Source of the DNA: Senimuribacter sp049852125
GTDB lineage: Bacteria; Bacillota; Clostridia; Peptostreptococcales; Anaerovoracaceae
NCBI RefSeq assembly: GCF_049852125.1
Contig: NZ_CP187532.1
Location: 2,170,001-2,234,000 of the forward strand
Length of the DNA: 64,000 bases
Direction: 5' to 3'
Part shown: positions 9,159 to 18,083 of the stretch, piece by piece
Layout of the letters: the number at the start of each line of letters is the position of its first letter
How positions within the stretch are numbered: the first letter of the stretch is position 1
The notes under the pieces: model-generated
What the model saw: only the letters and a program-made list of their open reading frames with translations
Databases searched by the model: none
Told to the model about the DNA's origin: nothing
Made by a program: the position numbers and the translations under genes

Positions 9159-9635
9159 CTAAAACAGCATACTAGCTCCATAGGTAATATACGATACGAT
9201 AAGTCCCGCGATGACTACACCAAGCAAAACCGCCGGAAATGCCCGCTTCAGTCTCATATCCAGCATAGCGGCAACCAATGCGCCTGTCCAGGCTCCCGTT
9301 CCCGGAAGCGGGACGGCAACCAAAATGACAAGACCAAACCATTCATATTTTTTGACAACTGCCGACTGCTTTGCCGCCTTTCTCTCAAATCTGCCTACAA
9401 GCTCGTCCAGCTTTTTACTCTTACTTCTCATCCAGGCAAAAACCTTTCGAACAAAGAGTATAATAATCGGAACAGGAATCAAATTGCCGATGATAGCTGC
9501 CGCCAAAGCCTCTTTCACACTCAGTCCAGCCGCTACTCCCAACGGAATTGCTGCCCGAAGCTCAAGAACCGGCACCATAGATACCAACATTGTCATAACC
9601 AAATTCCCAAAATACGTTCCCCAAATTCCAATCAT
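9159..9635 (-). CDS. Small multi-drug export family (COG2426) membrane protein
   Basis: 158 residues with four to five hydrophobic segments. The motif VPVLELRAAIPLG near residues 21-33 and the VAVPLPGTGAWTGALVAA block are hallmarks of the Sm_multidrug_ex family. The family name reflects an old annotation and the substrate is unknown. It shares strand and spacing (33 bases) with the nfeD-SPFH pair, so the three may form one transcript. Confidence 0.8.
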   Translation of the reverse strand: MIGIWGTYFGNLVMTMLVSMVPVLELRAAIPLGVAAGLSVKEALAAAIIGNLIPVPIIILFVRKVFAWMRSKSKKLDELVGRFERKAAKQSAVVKKYEWFGLVILVAVPLPGTGAWTGALVAAMLDMRLKRAFPAVLLGVVIAGLIVSYITYGASMLF

Positions 9636-9722
9636 CTAAATTCCTTTCGGCTCAATAATAGATACTTTTATTATATACTAATGTGTCTCCCTTGTAAATC
9701 ATCATCTCATGTTTACCATAAA

Positions 9723-9748
9723 AGGTCTGTCATAGTTTTGACAGACCT
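9723..9748 (-). terminator. Terminator after ppdK
   Basis: A 10-bp stem (AGGTCTGTCA with TGACAGACCT) and 6-base loop lie 16 bases downstream of the ppdK stop; the minus-strand tail is only moderately T-rich. Confidence 0.65.
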
Positions 9749-9764
9749 CTCAAAAATCATTACG

Positions 9765-12386
9765 TTATTCTTGATTGATTACTGCCTGCGCAGCGGCGAT
9801 TTTAGCCACCGGCACACGATACGGCGAGCAAGACACATAGTGAAGTCCTATACGATGACAAAAATCAATGCTTGCCGGATCACCTCCGTGCTCACCGCAA
9901 ATGCCCAGCTTCAAATTAGGTCGTGCTGTCCGTCCCAGCTTTACAGCGTTTTGCATTAAAACGCCAACGCCGTCTTGATCAATCGTCTGAAACGGATCAT
10001 GCTTTAGGATTCCCTTTTCAACATACTCCTGCACCAGCTTTCCCGTATCATCTCTGGAAAAGCCAAAGGTCATCTGTGTCAGATCATTCGTTCCAAATGA
10101 GAAAAAATCTGCTTCCTTTGCTATCCTATCAGCAATCAAAGCGGCTCGCGGCACTTCAATCATCGTTCCGATAGAGTAATCTATGGTTGCTCCATACGTT
10201 TTTTTACATTCCTCCGCAGTTTCAATTACAACGCCTTTGATATAGGCCATTTCTTCTTCTATACCGATCAGCGGTATCATAATCTCCGGACTGATCTCAA
10301 AACCCTTCTCCTGAGAAACCTCTATAGCAGCCTCCATAATTGCTCTGGTCTGCATCCGGGCAATCTCCGGATAGGTAACAACCAATCTACAACCTCGATG
10401 CCCTAACATCGGATTAAATTCTGCCAACTCCTCTGCAGTCTGGCGCAGCTTTTCATAGGAAACGCCTGATTTCTCAGCTAAGGCCTTCGTTTCTTCTTCC
10501 GTCTGCGGCAGGAACTCATGCAACGGTGGATCCAGCAATCGGATTGTCACCGGTTTATCCTCCATTACCTCATATATAGCTTTGAAGTCTGACTTTTGGA
10601 AAGGTCTCAGCTTTTCCAAAGCCGCTTCTCTCTGCTCCTCTGTCTCCGCCATAATCATCTGACGTATAGCAGGAATCCTTTCATTCTCGAAGAACATGTG
10701 CTCTGTCCTGCAAAGCCCGACGCCCTCCGCGCCAAAGAGAACAGCTTGCTTCGCATCCCGCGGATTATCTGCGTTTGCTCTGACCTTCAACGTCCTGATT
10801 TCATCCGCCCAGCTCATGATCATAGCAAATTCATCAGAAAATTCCGGTCGCATTGTCGGCAAAGCCCCACGATAGACCAAACCCCTTGAACCGTTTAAAG
10901 AGATTTCATCTCCCTCCTCCAGCACGTCTGTACCCACGAACAGCTTCCTCGCAGTTTCATCTACCATCATTTCTGAACATCCTGCTACGCAGCACTTCCC
11001 CATGCCTCTGGCTACTACGGCAGCGTGGCTGGTCATACCGCCTCTGGCAGTCAAAATTCCTTCGGCCGCCACCATGCCCGCCAAATCCTCCGGCGAGGTC
11101 TCCGCTCTGACCAGAATGGCCTTTCGTCCTGTCTCTGCTATCCTCACAGCATCCGACGCGGTAAAACATATCTGTCCCGACGCGGCTCCCGGAGAAGCAG
11201 GCAAACCTTTTGCTAAGACCTCCGCATTTTTTTCTGCAACGTCATCGAAGTTAGGATGAAGCAATTGGTCGATTTGCGCCGTATCAATACGCCCTACCGC
11301 CATTTCTCTGGTAATCAGTTCTTCCTCCACCATATCTACAGCAGCTTTCACAGCTGACGCCGCCGTCCGTTTCGCAGCTCTTGTCTGCAGCATATACAAG
11401 CGTCCCCGCTCCACAGTAAACTCCATGTCCTGCAGATCTTTATAATGCTTCTCCAGTACGTCGGCAATCCGTAAAAGTCCTTTATAAATATCCGGAAAAA
11501 TATTTTCCATTTCACCGATTGGCCTTGGCGTTCTAATACCTGCCACCACATCCTCACCCTGCGCGTTGAGCAAAAATTCACCATACAGGCATTTCTCACC
11601 TGTAGCCGGATTTCTGGTAAACGCCACGCCTGTACCGGATGTATCTCCCATATTTCCAAACACCATTGCCTGCACATTAACTGCAGTTCCCAATTCATCA
11701 GAAATATGATTCAGTTTTCTGTATAATCTGGCTCGCTCGTTATTCCATGAGCGAAACACAGCTTTAATAGCTTCTATCAACTGTTCTGCAGGATTCTGCG
11801 GAAACGGCCGTCCCGTAGCTTCCTCTACCAACGCTTTATAGCCTTCGATAACCTCAGACAAATCTTTAGCATCAAGTTCTACATCATAGGTAGCGCCGGC
11901 CTTCTCTTTTTGCCTATCAAAGACAGTGTCAAAACGGCTCTTGGGAATTCCCAACACCACGTCCCCAAACATCTGAATAAACCGGCGATAACTGTCTCTG
12001 GCAAAGCGCTGATTATCCGTTAAGGCCGCCAGACCCTCTACTGTTTCATCATTTAAACCCAGATTCAGAACAGTATCCATCATACCAGGCATGGAAAATA
12101 CAGATCCGGAACGAACGGATACCAACAGCGGATTCTCCTTGTCTCCGAACACTTTGCCGATGACATTTTCCAGCTCTGCCATTTTATCGTGAATTTCTTC
12201 AACGATACTCTCCTCAATGGTCTGCTTCTTCTCATAATAGCGTCCGCAGGCCTGAGTGGTGACGGTAAAGCCGAAAGGAACGGGAAGCCCAATCTTCGTC
12301 ATTTCTGCCAGGTTTGCCCCTTTTCCCCCCAACAAATCACGCATATCCTTGGATCCTTCGTTGAACGAATAAACATATTTCCCCAT
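9765..12386 (-). CDS. ppdK: Pyruvate, phosphate dikinase
   Basis: 873 residues, full length for PPDK. It interconverts pyruvate/ATP/Pi and PEP/AMP/PPi; in anaerobes it can serve glycolysis or gluconeogenesis. Visible features are the N-terminal nucleotide-binding domain (GGKGANLAEM near 18-27), the phosphohistidine loop GGMTSHAAVVARGMGK and the C-terminal TIM barrel with the catalytic Cys in GICGEHGG. AAAGGAGA precedes the start. It is the last gene of the long minus-strand block, directly after glyQS, an arrangement common in Firmicutes, where a PpdK regulatory kinase often sits beside it; none is seen here. Confidence 0.96.
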   Translation of the reverse strand: MGKYVYSFNEGSKDMRDLLGGKGANLAEMTKIGLPVPFGFTVTTQACGRYYEKKQTIEESIVEEIHDKMAELENVIGKVFGDKENPLLVSVRSGSVFSMPGMMDTVLNLGLNDETVEGLAALTDNQRFARDSYRRFIQMFGDVVLGIPKSRFDTVFDRQKEKAGATYDVELDAKDLSEVIEGYKALVEEATGRPFPQNPAEQLIEAIKAVFRSWNNERARLYRKLNHISDELGTAVNVQAMVFGNMGDTSGTGVAFTRNPATGEKCLYGEFLLNAQGEDVVAGIRTPRPIGEMENIFPDIYKGLLRIADVLEKHYKDLQDMEFTVERGRLYMLQTRAAKRTAASAVKAAVDMVEEELITREMAVGRIDTAQIDQLLHPNFDDVAEKNAEVLAKGLPASPGAASGQICFTASDAVRIAETGRKAILVRAETSPEDLAGMVAAEGILTARGGMTSHAAVVARGMGKCCVAGCSEMMVDETARKLFVGTDVLEEGDEISLNGSRGLVYRGALPTMRPEFSDEFAMIMSWADEIRTLKVRANADNPRDAKQAVLFGAEGVGLCRTEHMFFENERIPAIRQMIMAETEEQREAALEKLRPFQKSDFKAIYEVMEDKPVTIRLLDPPLHEFLPQTEEETKALAEKSGVSYEKLRQTAEELAEFNPMLGHRGCRLVVTYPEIARMQTRAIMEAAIEVSQEKGFEISPEIMIPLIGIEEEMAYIKGVVIETAEECKKTYGATIDYSIGTMIEVPRAALIADRIAKEADFFSFGTNDLTQMTFGFSRDDTGKLVQEYVEKGILKHDPFQTIDQDGVGVLMQNAVKLGRTARPNLKLGICGEHGGDPASIDFCHRIGLHYVSCSPYRVPVAKIAAAQAVINQE

Positions 12387-12398
12387 ACCTAATCTCCT

Positions 12399-13802
12399 TT
12401 AAAAAATCAATCTCTCCTCAATATATCCCTTTACTTCACTGATTGGAATCCTAACCTGTTCCATTGTATCTCTGTCACGGATCGTCACACAGCCGTCAGT
12501 TTCCGTATCGAAATCCACACAGATACAGAACGGCGTGCCAATCTCATCTTCTCTCCTATATCTCTTTCCAATCGAGCCCGCCGCGTCATAGTCCACTGGG
12601 AAGGACTTTGCCAAATCCTCAAAGATCGGTTCGGCAACAGGTCCTAATTTCTTCGCTAACGGCAATACGGCAGCCTTGAACGGTGCAAGAGCAGGATGGA
12701 AACGCAATACGATACGTACGTCTTCCTTTCCTTTCGCGTCGGTCAGGACCTCCTCGTCGTAGGCGTCGATCAGAAATGCCAGCGCTACTCTGTCTGCTCC
12801 AAGAGACGGTTCTATGCAGTATGGAATATATTTTTCATTAGTTTCAGGATCATGATAAACCATTTCCTGTCCTGAAAATTCACTGTGCTGTCTCAGATCG
12901 AAATCAGTTCTGTCGGCAATGCCCCACAGTTCGCCCCAACCGAATGGGAACAAATACTCCAAGTCTGTAGTAGCGTTACTGTAATGGGACAGTTCCTCTT
13001 TCTCATGATCTCTGGTTCTGATATGATCCATCGTCATATTTAAAGATTTGAGGAAATCGATACAATACTGTTTCCAATAGTCGAACCATTCCAGGTCTGT
13101 GCCCGGCTTGCAGAAGAATTCCAGCTCCATCTGCTCAAATTCTCTGGTTCTAAAAGTAAAGTTTCCCGGTGTAATTTCATTTCTGAACGACTTACCGATC
13201 TGCGCAATGCCAAATGGAATCTTTTTGCGGGAGGTTCTCTGTACATTTTTGAAATTCACAAAGATACCCTGGGCTGTTTCTGGTCTCAGGAATATCTCTG
13301 ATTTAGAATCCTCTGTTACTCCCTGGAAAGTCTTAAACATCAGATTGAACTGACGAATACTGGTAAAATTGCTTTTACCACACTCAGGGCATTTGATCCC
13401 TTTCTCAGCAATATAACCTTCCAGCTTTTCGTTAGCCCATCCATCGACAGGAACTACTTCCAGTCCATTCTCCTGCATATATTCCTCAATCAGCTTATCA
13501 GCTCTGAAACGAGCCTTACACTCTTTGCAGTCGATCAAAGGATCCGCAAATCCGCCTACATGGCCAGAAGCTTCCCACGTTCTGGGATTCATCAGAATCG
13601 CCGCGTCTAAGCCTACGTTAAACTTAGACTCCTGCACGAATTTTCTCCACCAGGCTTTTTTCACGTTGTTCTTGAACTCTACGCCCAGAGGACCATAGTC
13701 CCATGTATTTGCCAGGCCTCCGTATATTTCAGAACCTGGATATACAAATCCTCTGTTCTTTGCAAGGGCAACGATTTTTTCCATTGTAACTTCTCTGCTC
13801 AT
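12399..13802 (-). CDS. glyQS: Glycyl-tRNA synthetase, single-chain class II type
   Basis: 467 residues, the dimeric alpha2 type rather than the separate glyQ/glyS type. Class II motifs are visible: GPLGVEFKNNVK near the N terminus, motif 2 in FRNEITPGNFTFRTREFEQME and motif 3 near SLGADRVALAFL, followed by the anticodon-binding domain. A CxxC pair (CKEC, CPEC) suggests a zinc site. GGAAGGAAGAAC precedes the ATG at 13802. No T-box is visible in front, so it probably depends on transcription through the operon. Confidence 0.96.
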   Translation of the reverse strand: MSREVTMEKIVALAKNRGFVYPGSEIYGGLANTWDYGPLGVEFKNNVKKAWWRKFVQESKFNVGLDAAILMNPRTWEASGHVGGFADPLIDCKECKARFRADKLIEEYMQENGLEVVPVDGWANEKLEGYIAEKGIKCPECGKSNFTSIRQFNLMFKTFQGVTEDSKSEIFLRPETAQGIFVNFKNVQRTSRKKIPFGIAQIGKSFRNEITPGNFTFRTREFEQMELEFFCKPGTDLEWFDYWKQYCIDFLKSLNMTMDHIRTRDHEKEELSHYSNATTDLEYLFPFGWGELWGIADRTDFDLRQHSEFSGQEMVYHDPETNEKYIPYCIEPSLGADRVALAFLIDAYDEEVLTDAKGKEDVRIVLRFHPALAPFKAAVLPLAKKLGPVAEPIFEDLAKSFPVDYDAAGSIGKRYRREDEIGTPFCICVDFDTETDGCVTIRDRDTMEQVRIPISEVKGYIEERLIF

Positions 13803-13837
13803 ATCAATAAGTTCTTCCTTCCATTTCTGTTATTCAA

Positions 13838-14572
13838 TTATTCTTCTATCTTTTCTTCATCTACCGCGCAAGCATCACAGGTTTGTTCGCCATGCAGCGC
13901 GTCATACTGACAGTCATCGCATTTTTCTTCACAAGGTTCTTCGCATTCTTCGCAATCCTTATCGCACAGATTAACGAATTCAACCTCGATGTCGTCTTCC
14001 TCGTCGTCTTTATCTCTGCGGATCTTCTCTCTGGCGTCCTTTGCCGCGTCCTTTGCCTTCGCAAAAGCCTCGCCGCTTTTTTCTTTGATATCTTCGTAAA
14101 CGCCAGGCGCTTTTTCCTTAATATCTTCGTAAAGATCCGTTCCCTTTTCCTTAGCTTCCTCATAAAAATCTCCGGCCTTCTCCGTAATGTCGATAATAGA
14201 ACCGTCGTCTTTGACAAACTCAATCTTACACTTGAAGCCGAACGCCGCTACGATACCGGCAATCATGCCCCATGGAGCTACCACACTTCCCAGCACGCCT
14301 ACCGTCAAAGGAATGTTCACGATTGTATCACCGTCTCTGGTTACCAGAATCTTAGAGATATTTCCCTTTTTAACAGTATCCTTCATCTTCTGAATCAGCG
14401 CTTCGCCCTGCGCGCCCAGCTTCTTCGATGACTTCTGATCAATCGTTTCCTCAATAGCGATAATCGCGTCTACTACGTTGCCCTCTGCAGCCTCCAGGGC
14501 TTCCTTTGCCTCTTTGTACGTAACGCCTGTTCTGTCCTTGACCAATTCGATCTTTTCTAACGTAATCTCCAT
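13838..14572 (-). CDS. UBA-like/DUF4342 protein with acidic, cysteine-rich tail
   Basis: 244 residues in three parts. Residues 1-45 are a UBA/TS-N-like helical domain (TGVTYKEAKEALEAAEGNVV), as found in elongation factor Ts. About 55-130 is a DUF4342 domain with a glycine-rich hydrophobic segment (VLGSVVAPWGMIAGIVAAFG) that could touch membrane. The rest is repeated amphipathic KEKAP/DIKEK segments and a tail with nine cysteines in CxxC-like spacing among Glu/Asp. Function is unknown; the tail could bind metal. It sits between recO and glyQS, a place held by other genes in Bacillus. Confidence 0.75.
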   Translation of the reverse strand: MEITLEKIELVKDRTGVTYKEAKEALEAAEGNVVDAIIAIEETIDQKSSKKLGAQGEALIQKMKDTVKKGNISKILVTRDGDTIVNIPLTVGVLGSVVAPWGMIAGIVAAFGFKCKIEFVKDDGSIIDITEKAGDFYEEAKEKGTDLYEDIKEKAPGVYEDIKEKSGEAFAKAKDAAKDAREKIRRDKDDEEDDIEVEFVNLCDKDCEECEEPCEEKCDDCQYDALHGEQTCDACAVDEEKIEE

Positions 14573-14583
14573 TTTCTAACCTC

Positions 14584-15330
14584 CTAAAATTTCTCTTCAA
14601 AAATGCTTTCGCTCTTTAATCTGCCTACATCCAGATAATAGGACATATATTCTCTCAAAATCTGCTGTAAACCCTTTGCTGCGCCCGGTTCCAGCGCCAC
14701 CCTCTCAAAAGCGACAAGGGGCGTTTTGGAAAAATATTTTAATATATCTACTATATCAAATTTTGGCTCATAAATCAATCTGTCATTGGCTTTCTTCCTG
14801 CAATTTTCACATAGCATGCCTCCGTCCCCAACGCTGAAGGCTGTTAAATGCTCCTCAGAGCCGCAGCGGGCACACTGATTCAATTCAGGGAAGCAGCCGA
14901 GAAGGCTCAAAGCCTTGACCTCATAGGCCAGCGCCAACGTATCGTGAAACCGCTCTCGTCTTTCCATGGCCGAGAGAAATTCAATCAAAAGGTTAAAAAG
15001 TCGAGGCTGCGGCACATCCTCTGGAATCATCTTCTCCGTCAGTTCTAAGATCAGAGACGCCTGCATATACTTGTCTAAGTCATCGCCAATGAGAAAAAAG
15101 CTCTGCCGTACTTCCGCGTTATTCAAGTTGTAGTATTCCCTGCCCTTATATAATTCATAGACGCCGTAAGTAAAAGGGCGCATAGCCAGCGCGGTTTTGT
15201 TCCGCCCCTTCTCGCTGAGATTGCTGCCTGCGCTGATCTTTCCGTATTTCTTTGTGAACAGGAGCAGCATTCTGCGGCCTCCGGTGGCCTTAACCTGTCT
15301 GAAAATAATCCCTTCTGTACTCGTATACAT
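14584..15330 (-). CDS. recO: DNA repair protein RecO
   Basis: 248 residues: an N-terminal OB fold (TEGIIFRQVKATGGRRMLLLFT) followed by a helical domain with a four-cysteine zinc site (CARCG ... CENCRK, about residues 157-177). RecO anneals ssDNA and helps RecR/RecF load RecA. Its start lies two bases after the era stop codon, fitting the conserved era-recO coupling. Confidence 0.94.
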   Translation of the reverse strand: MYTSTEGIIFRQVKATGGRRMLLLFTKKYGKISAGSNLSEKGRNKTALAMRPFTYGVYELYKGREYYNLNNAEVRQSFFLIGDDLDKYMQASLILELTEKMIPEDVPQPRLFNLLIEFLSAMERRERFHDTLALAYEVKALSLLGCFPELNQCARCGSEEHLTAFSVGDGGMLCENCRKKANDRLIYEPKFDIVDILKYFSKTPLVAFERVALEPGAAKGLQQILREYMSYYLDVGRLKSESIFEEKF

Positions 15331-15332
15331 GG

Positions 15333-16235
15333 CTATTCTCTATAACCGAAGTTAGACAGCGCGAAATCGCTGTCTCTCCAGTTTTCCTTCACCTTCACCC
15401 AAATTTCCAGGAATACCTTTGTACCCAGAAGCGCCTCAATCTCCAAACGGGCGCTCTTGCCAATTCCTTTCAGCTTTTTCCCCTGCTTGCCGATGATAAT
15501 GCCCTTGTGCGACTTTTTTTCGCAGTAAATCACCGCGCCGATTCTGGTAATCTTCGGTTCTTCACTGTAGCTTTCAATTTCCACCGCCACGCCATGAGGT
15601 ACTTCCTCGTCAAGATAATGCAGCAATTTCTCACGAATGATTTCACTGACGATAAACCGCTCCGGATGATCCGTAACCATATCCGCAGGAAAAAACATAG
15701 GCCCTTCTTCCAAATAGGTTTCGATCCTCCCCAGCAAGTCGGCTACATTGGTCCCCTTCAGCGCTGACGTTCCAAAAATACCGTCAAACACGCCTAACTC
15801 CTGATATTCTTCATAAATCTGCCGGTATTCCTCCGGCTGCATCTGATCAATTTTATTGATCACCAGAATCTTCGGCGTATCCAGATTATGAATCTGCTCG
15901 GTGATGTATCTGTCGCCTGGTCCTTTCTTGATACTGCCGTCCACCAGAAAGAGAATCACATCAACCTCTTTATAAGTGTTCACAGCCATTTCTGTCATAG
16001 CCTGTCCCAACTTATTACGTGCTTTATGAATACCTGGCGTATCGATAAATACCATCTGTACGCCGCTGTCTGCTTCTCCCTCGTCAAAGTGTGTGTAGAT
16101 GCCCCGTATACTGTTTCTTGTGGTCTGTGGTTTATCACAGGTGATAGCGATCTTTTCGCCCAAAATATTATTCAGCAAAGTGGACTTTCCCACGTTCGGT
16201 CTGCCGATAATGCCGATAAAGCCTGATTTCATCAT
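15333..16235 (-). CDS. era: GTPase Era
   Basis: 300 residues: G1 GRPNVGKSTLL (11-21), G3 DTPG, G4 NKID, then a C-terminal KH RNA-binding domain with GKQGKKLKGIG. Era binds 16S rRNA and assists 30S maturation. The start overlaps the cdd stop (ATGA). It shares the operon with ybeY, another ribosome maturation factor. Confidence 0.96.
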   Translation of the reverse strand: MMKSGFIGIIGRPNVGKSTLLNNILGEKIAITCDKPQTTRNSIRGIYTHFDEGEADSGVQMVFIDTPGIHKARNKLGQAMTEMAVNTYKEVDVILFLVDGSIKKGPGDRYITEQIHNLDTPKILVINKIDQMQPEEYRQIYEEYQELGVFDGIFGTSALKGTNVADLLGRIETYLEEGPMFFPADMVTDHPERFIVSEIIREKLLHYLDEEVPHGVAVEIESYSEEPKITRIGAVIYCEKKSHKGIIIGKQGKKLKGIGKSARLEIEALLGTKVFLEIWVKVKENWRDSDFALSNFGYRE

Positions 16236-16636
16236 AGTCTAAATCCTTCCGGTAATAATTCTTTCAGTGTATATTGCATCAAATGATCCTCATCCTCTCC
16301 CAGAATCACGATTAAATCCGGTGCAAACTCATAAAGAAACTGCCTGCAAATACCGCATGGAAACGCAATGCCGCCGCTGGATGTGACAGCGATAGCCTTA
16401 AATTTCCGGTATCCCTCCGACAACGCTTTCACGCAAGCTGTCCGCTCCGCGCAGATTGTCGCGCCATAAGATGAATTCTCGATATTGACCCCTGTGATCA
16501 CGTCGCCATCCTCTGTCAGCAAAGCGGCGCCGACCTGAAAATGGGAAAAGGGTACGTAAGCGTTAGGAAGAACCTCCCTTGCAGCCCGAAAAAGTTCGCC
16601 GTAAGCCTCTTTGTTCGCCTGATACTCTTTGTTCAT
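16232..16636 (-). CDS. cdd: Cytidine deaminase
   Basis: 134 residues with the zinc and catalytic motifs CAERTA and PCGICRQ of the homotetrameric pyrimidine-salvage enzyme. It overlaps ybeY upstream and era downstream by three to four bases, so translation is coupled. Confidence 0.95.
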   Translation of the reverse strand: MNKEYQANKEAYGELFRAAREVLPNAYVPFSHFQVGAALLTEDGDVITGVNIENSSYGATICAERTACVKALSEGYRKFKAIAVTSSGGIAFPCGICRQFLYEFAPDLIVILGEDEDHLMQYTLKELLPEGFRL

Positions 16637-17094
16637 TCTGTCTCCCTTCTGATACCCAGGAATGCCATAACTTCTTCTTCTCTCGCGCGCATCTCCTGCT
16701 TGTCCTCAGGGTTTATGTGATCATAACCCAACAGATGAAGAATGCTGTGCGTAAACAGATAGATGATCTCGCGCTCAAAGGAATGGCCGAATTCCTCCGC
16801 CTGTTCCGCCGCCCGTTCTCTGCAGATCACCACATCACCCAAACACAGCTCTCCTTCCTCAGGCAAATCCCGCGGGGATTCAAACTGCGGAAACGACAGT
16901 ACATCTGTTACTCGATCTGTATCTCGATACTCTCGGTTCAATGTCCGGATTTCTTCTCCGTCCACAAAGGTTACACTGATCTCGACTCTCTCCTGATCCA
17001 CTCCTTCAAGAAGCAGGCACCGCGCGGCCGCTCTTTTCATCGTGTCGAGAATCTCCTGTGAAACCTGCTGTTCTTCCTCAAAGTATATTTCCAT
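16633..17094 (-). CDS. ybeY: rRNA maturation endoribonuclease YbeY
   Basis: 153 residues with the zinc motif HSILHLLGYDH (H-x3-H-x5-H) near residues 115-125. YbeY takes part in 16S rRNA 3' end maturation and 70S quality control. In most Firmicutes pgpH lies between phoH and ybeY; here the phoH stop touches the ybeY start directly, so pgpH is absent from the locus. Confidence 0.95.
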   Translation of the reverse strand: MEIYFEEEQQVSQEILDTMKRAAARCLLLEGVDQERVEISVTFVDGEEIRTLNREYRDTDRVTDVLSFPQFESPRDLPEEGELCLGDVVICRERAAEQAEEFGHSFEREIIYLFTHSILHLLGYDHINPEDKQEMRAREEEVMAFLGIRRETE

Positions 17095-18083
17095 TATTCT
17101 TCTAATTCCTCCGGATGCTTCTTATAAAACTGATCATACGCGTTAATAATCTTCTTAACAAGCTCATGTCTGACTACGTCTACGTCCTTTAGGTAGCAGA
17201 AGTCAATATCATCTACGCGACGCAGCACTCGTTCCGCTTCAACGAGACCGCTCTTTTTACCTCTCGGCAGGTCGATCTGGGTGATATCGCCTGTAACTAC
17301 CACCTTCGAACCGAATCCCATTCTGGTCAGAAACATCTTCATTTGTTCTCTTGTCGTATTCTGCGCTTCATCCAGGATGATAAAGGCGTTGTCCAAAGTT
17401 CTGCCGCGCATGTAAGCCAGCGGTACTACCTCTATCACTTCCTTTTCCTTCAATCTCAAAGTGTTGTCTCTGCCTAAAACATCATACAACGCGTCATACA
17501 ACGGTCTGAGATACGGATCTACCTTTTCCTGCAAATCTCCCGGCAGAAATCCCAGCCTTTCTCCTGCCTCCACGGCAGGCCTCGCCAGAATAATTTTCTG
17601 CACCTCTTTGTTCTTATATGCATTTACGGCCATAGCTACCGCGATATACGTTTTGCCGGTTCCTGCCGGTCCGATGCCAAATACGATATCCCGCTTCCTG
17701 ATACTGGCCACATAGTTTTTCTGTCCCACAGTCTTCGGCTTCAACGGCCGCCCTTTACTGGTAAAGCAAATGATGTCCTTGCTCACGTTATTTTCTTTGT
17801 ATGACTGTCCCTGCACTTTCAGGCTGATAATGTAGCTAACCTTTTGGGTATCCAACCGTTCTCCGTTTCTAATCACATCCATCAATTCCTGCAAAATGCC
17901 TTCGGCCATGGAGGTATCTCCGCCTCTGAGAAGTAGGCAATCATCTCTCTGAAATATCTCTGTCGCCGTTGCTTCCTGTACCAGGTTTAAATTTGCATCT
18001 AAATTGCCCAGAAGCTCGGCTCTGTCTATGTCGTCATCAATCTGTATTTTTTTCAGCTCCTGATTTTGGTTTTGATTTGTCAA
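17094..18083 (-). CDS. phoH: PhoH-like ATPase (YbeZ type)
   Basis: 329 residues. An N-terminal KH-like region is followed by a RecA-like ATPase core with Walker A GPAGTGKT and Walker B FIILDEAQN; the tail YDQFYKKHPEELEE is typical. PhoH/YbeZ works with YbeY in RNA metabolism. The start appears to be TTG at 18083, seven bases after AGGAG; a second TTG at 18089 is too close to that site. The start lies 47 bases inside the end of yqfD. Confidence 0.93.
   Translation of the reverse strand: MTNQNQNQELKKIQIDDDIDRAELLGNLDANLNLVQEATATEIFQRDDCLLLRGGDTSMAEGILQELMDVIRNGERLDTQKVSYIISLKVQGQSYKENNVSKDIICFTSKGRPLKPKTVGQKNYVASIRKRDIVFGIGPAGTGKTYIAVAMAVNAYKNKEVQKIILARPAVEAGERLGFLPGDLQEKVDPYLRPLYDALYDVLGRDNTLRLKEKEVIEVVPLAYMRGRTLDNAFIILDEAQNTTREQMKMFLTRMGFGSKVVVTGDITQIDLPRGKKSGLVEAERVLRRVDDIDFCYLKDVDVVRHELVKKIINAYDQFYKKHPEELEE

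Noticed and set aside
13861..14223. 120-residue basic frame within the DUF4342 gene
   Set aside because: Out-of-frame shadow of a Lys/Glu-rich coding region.
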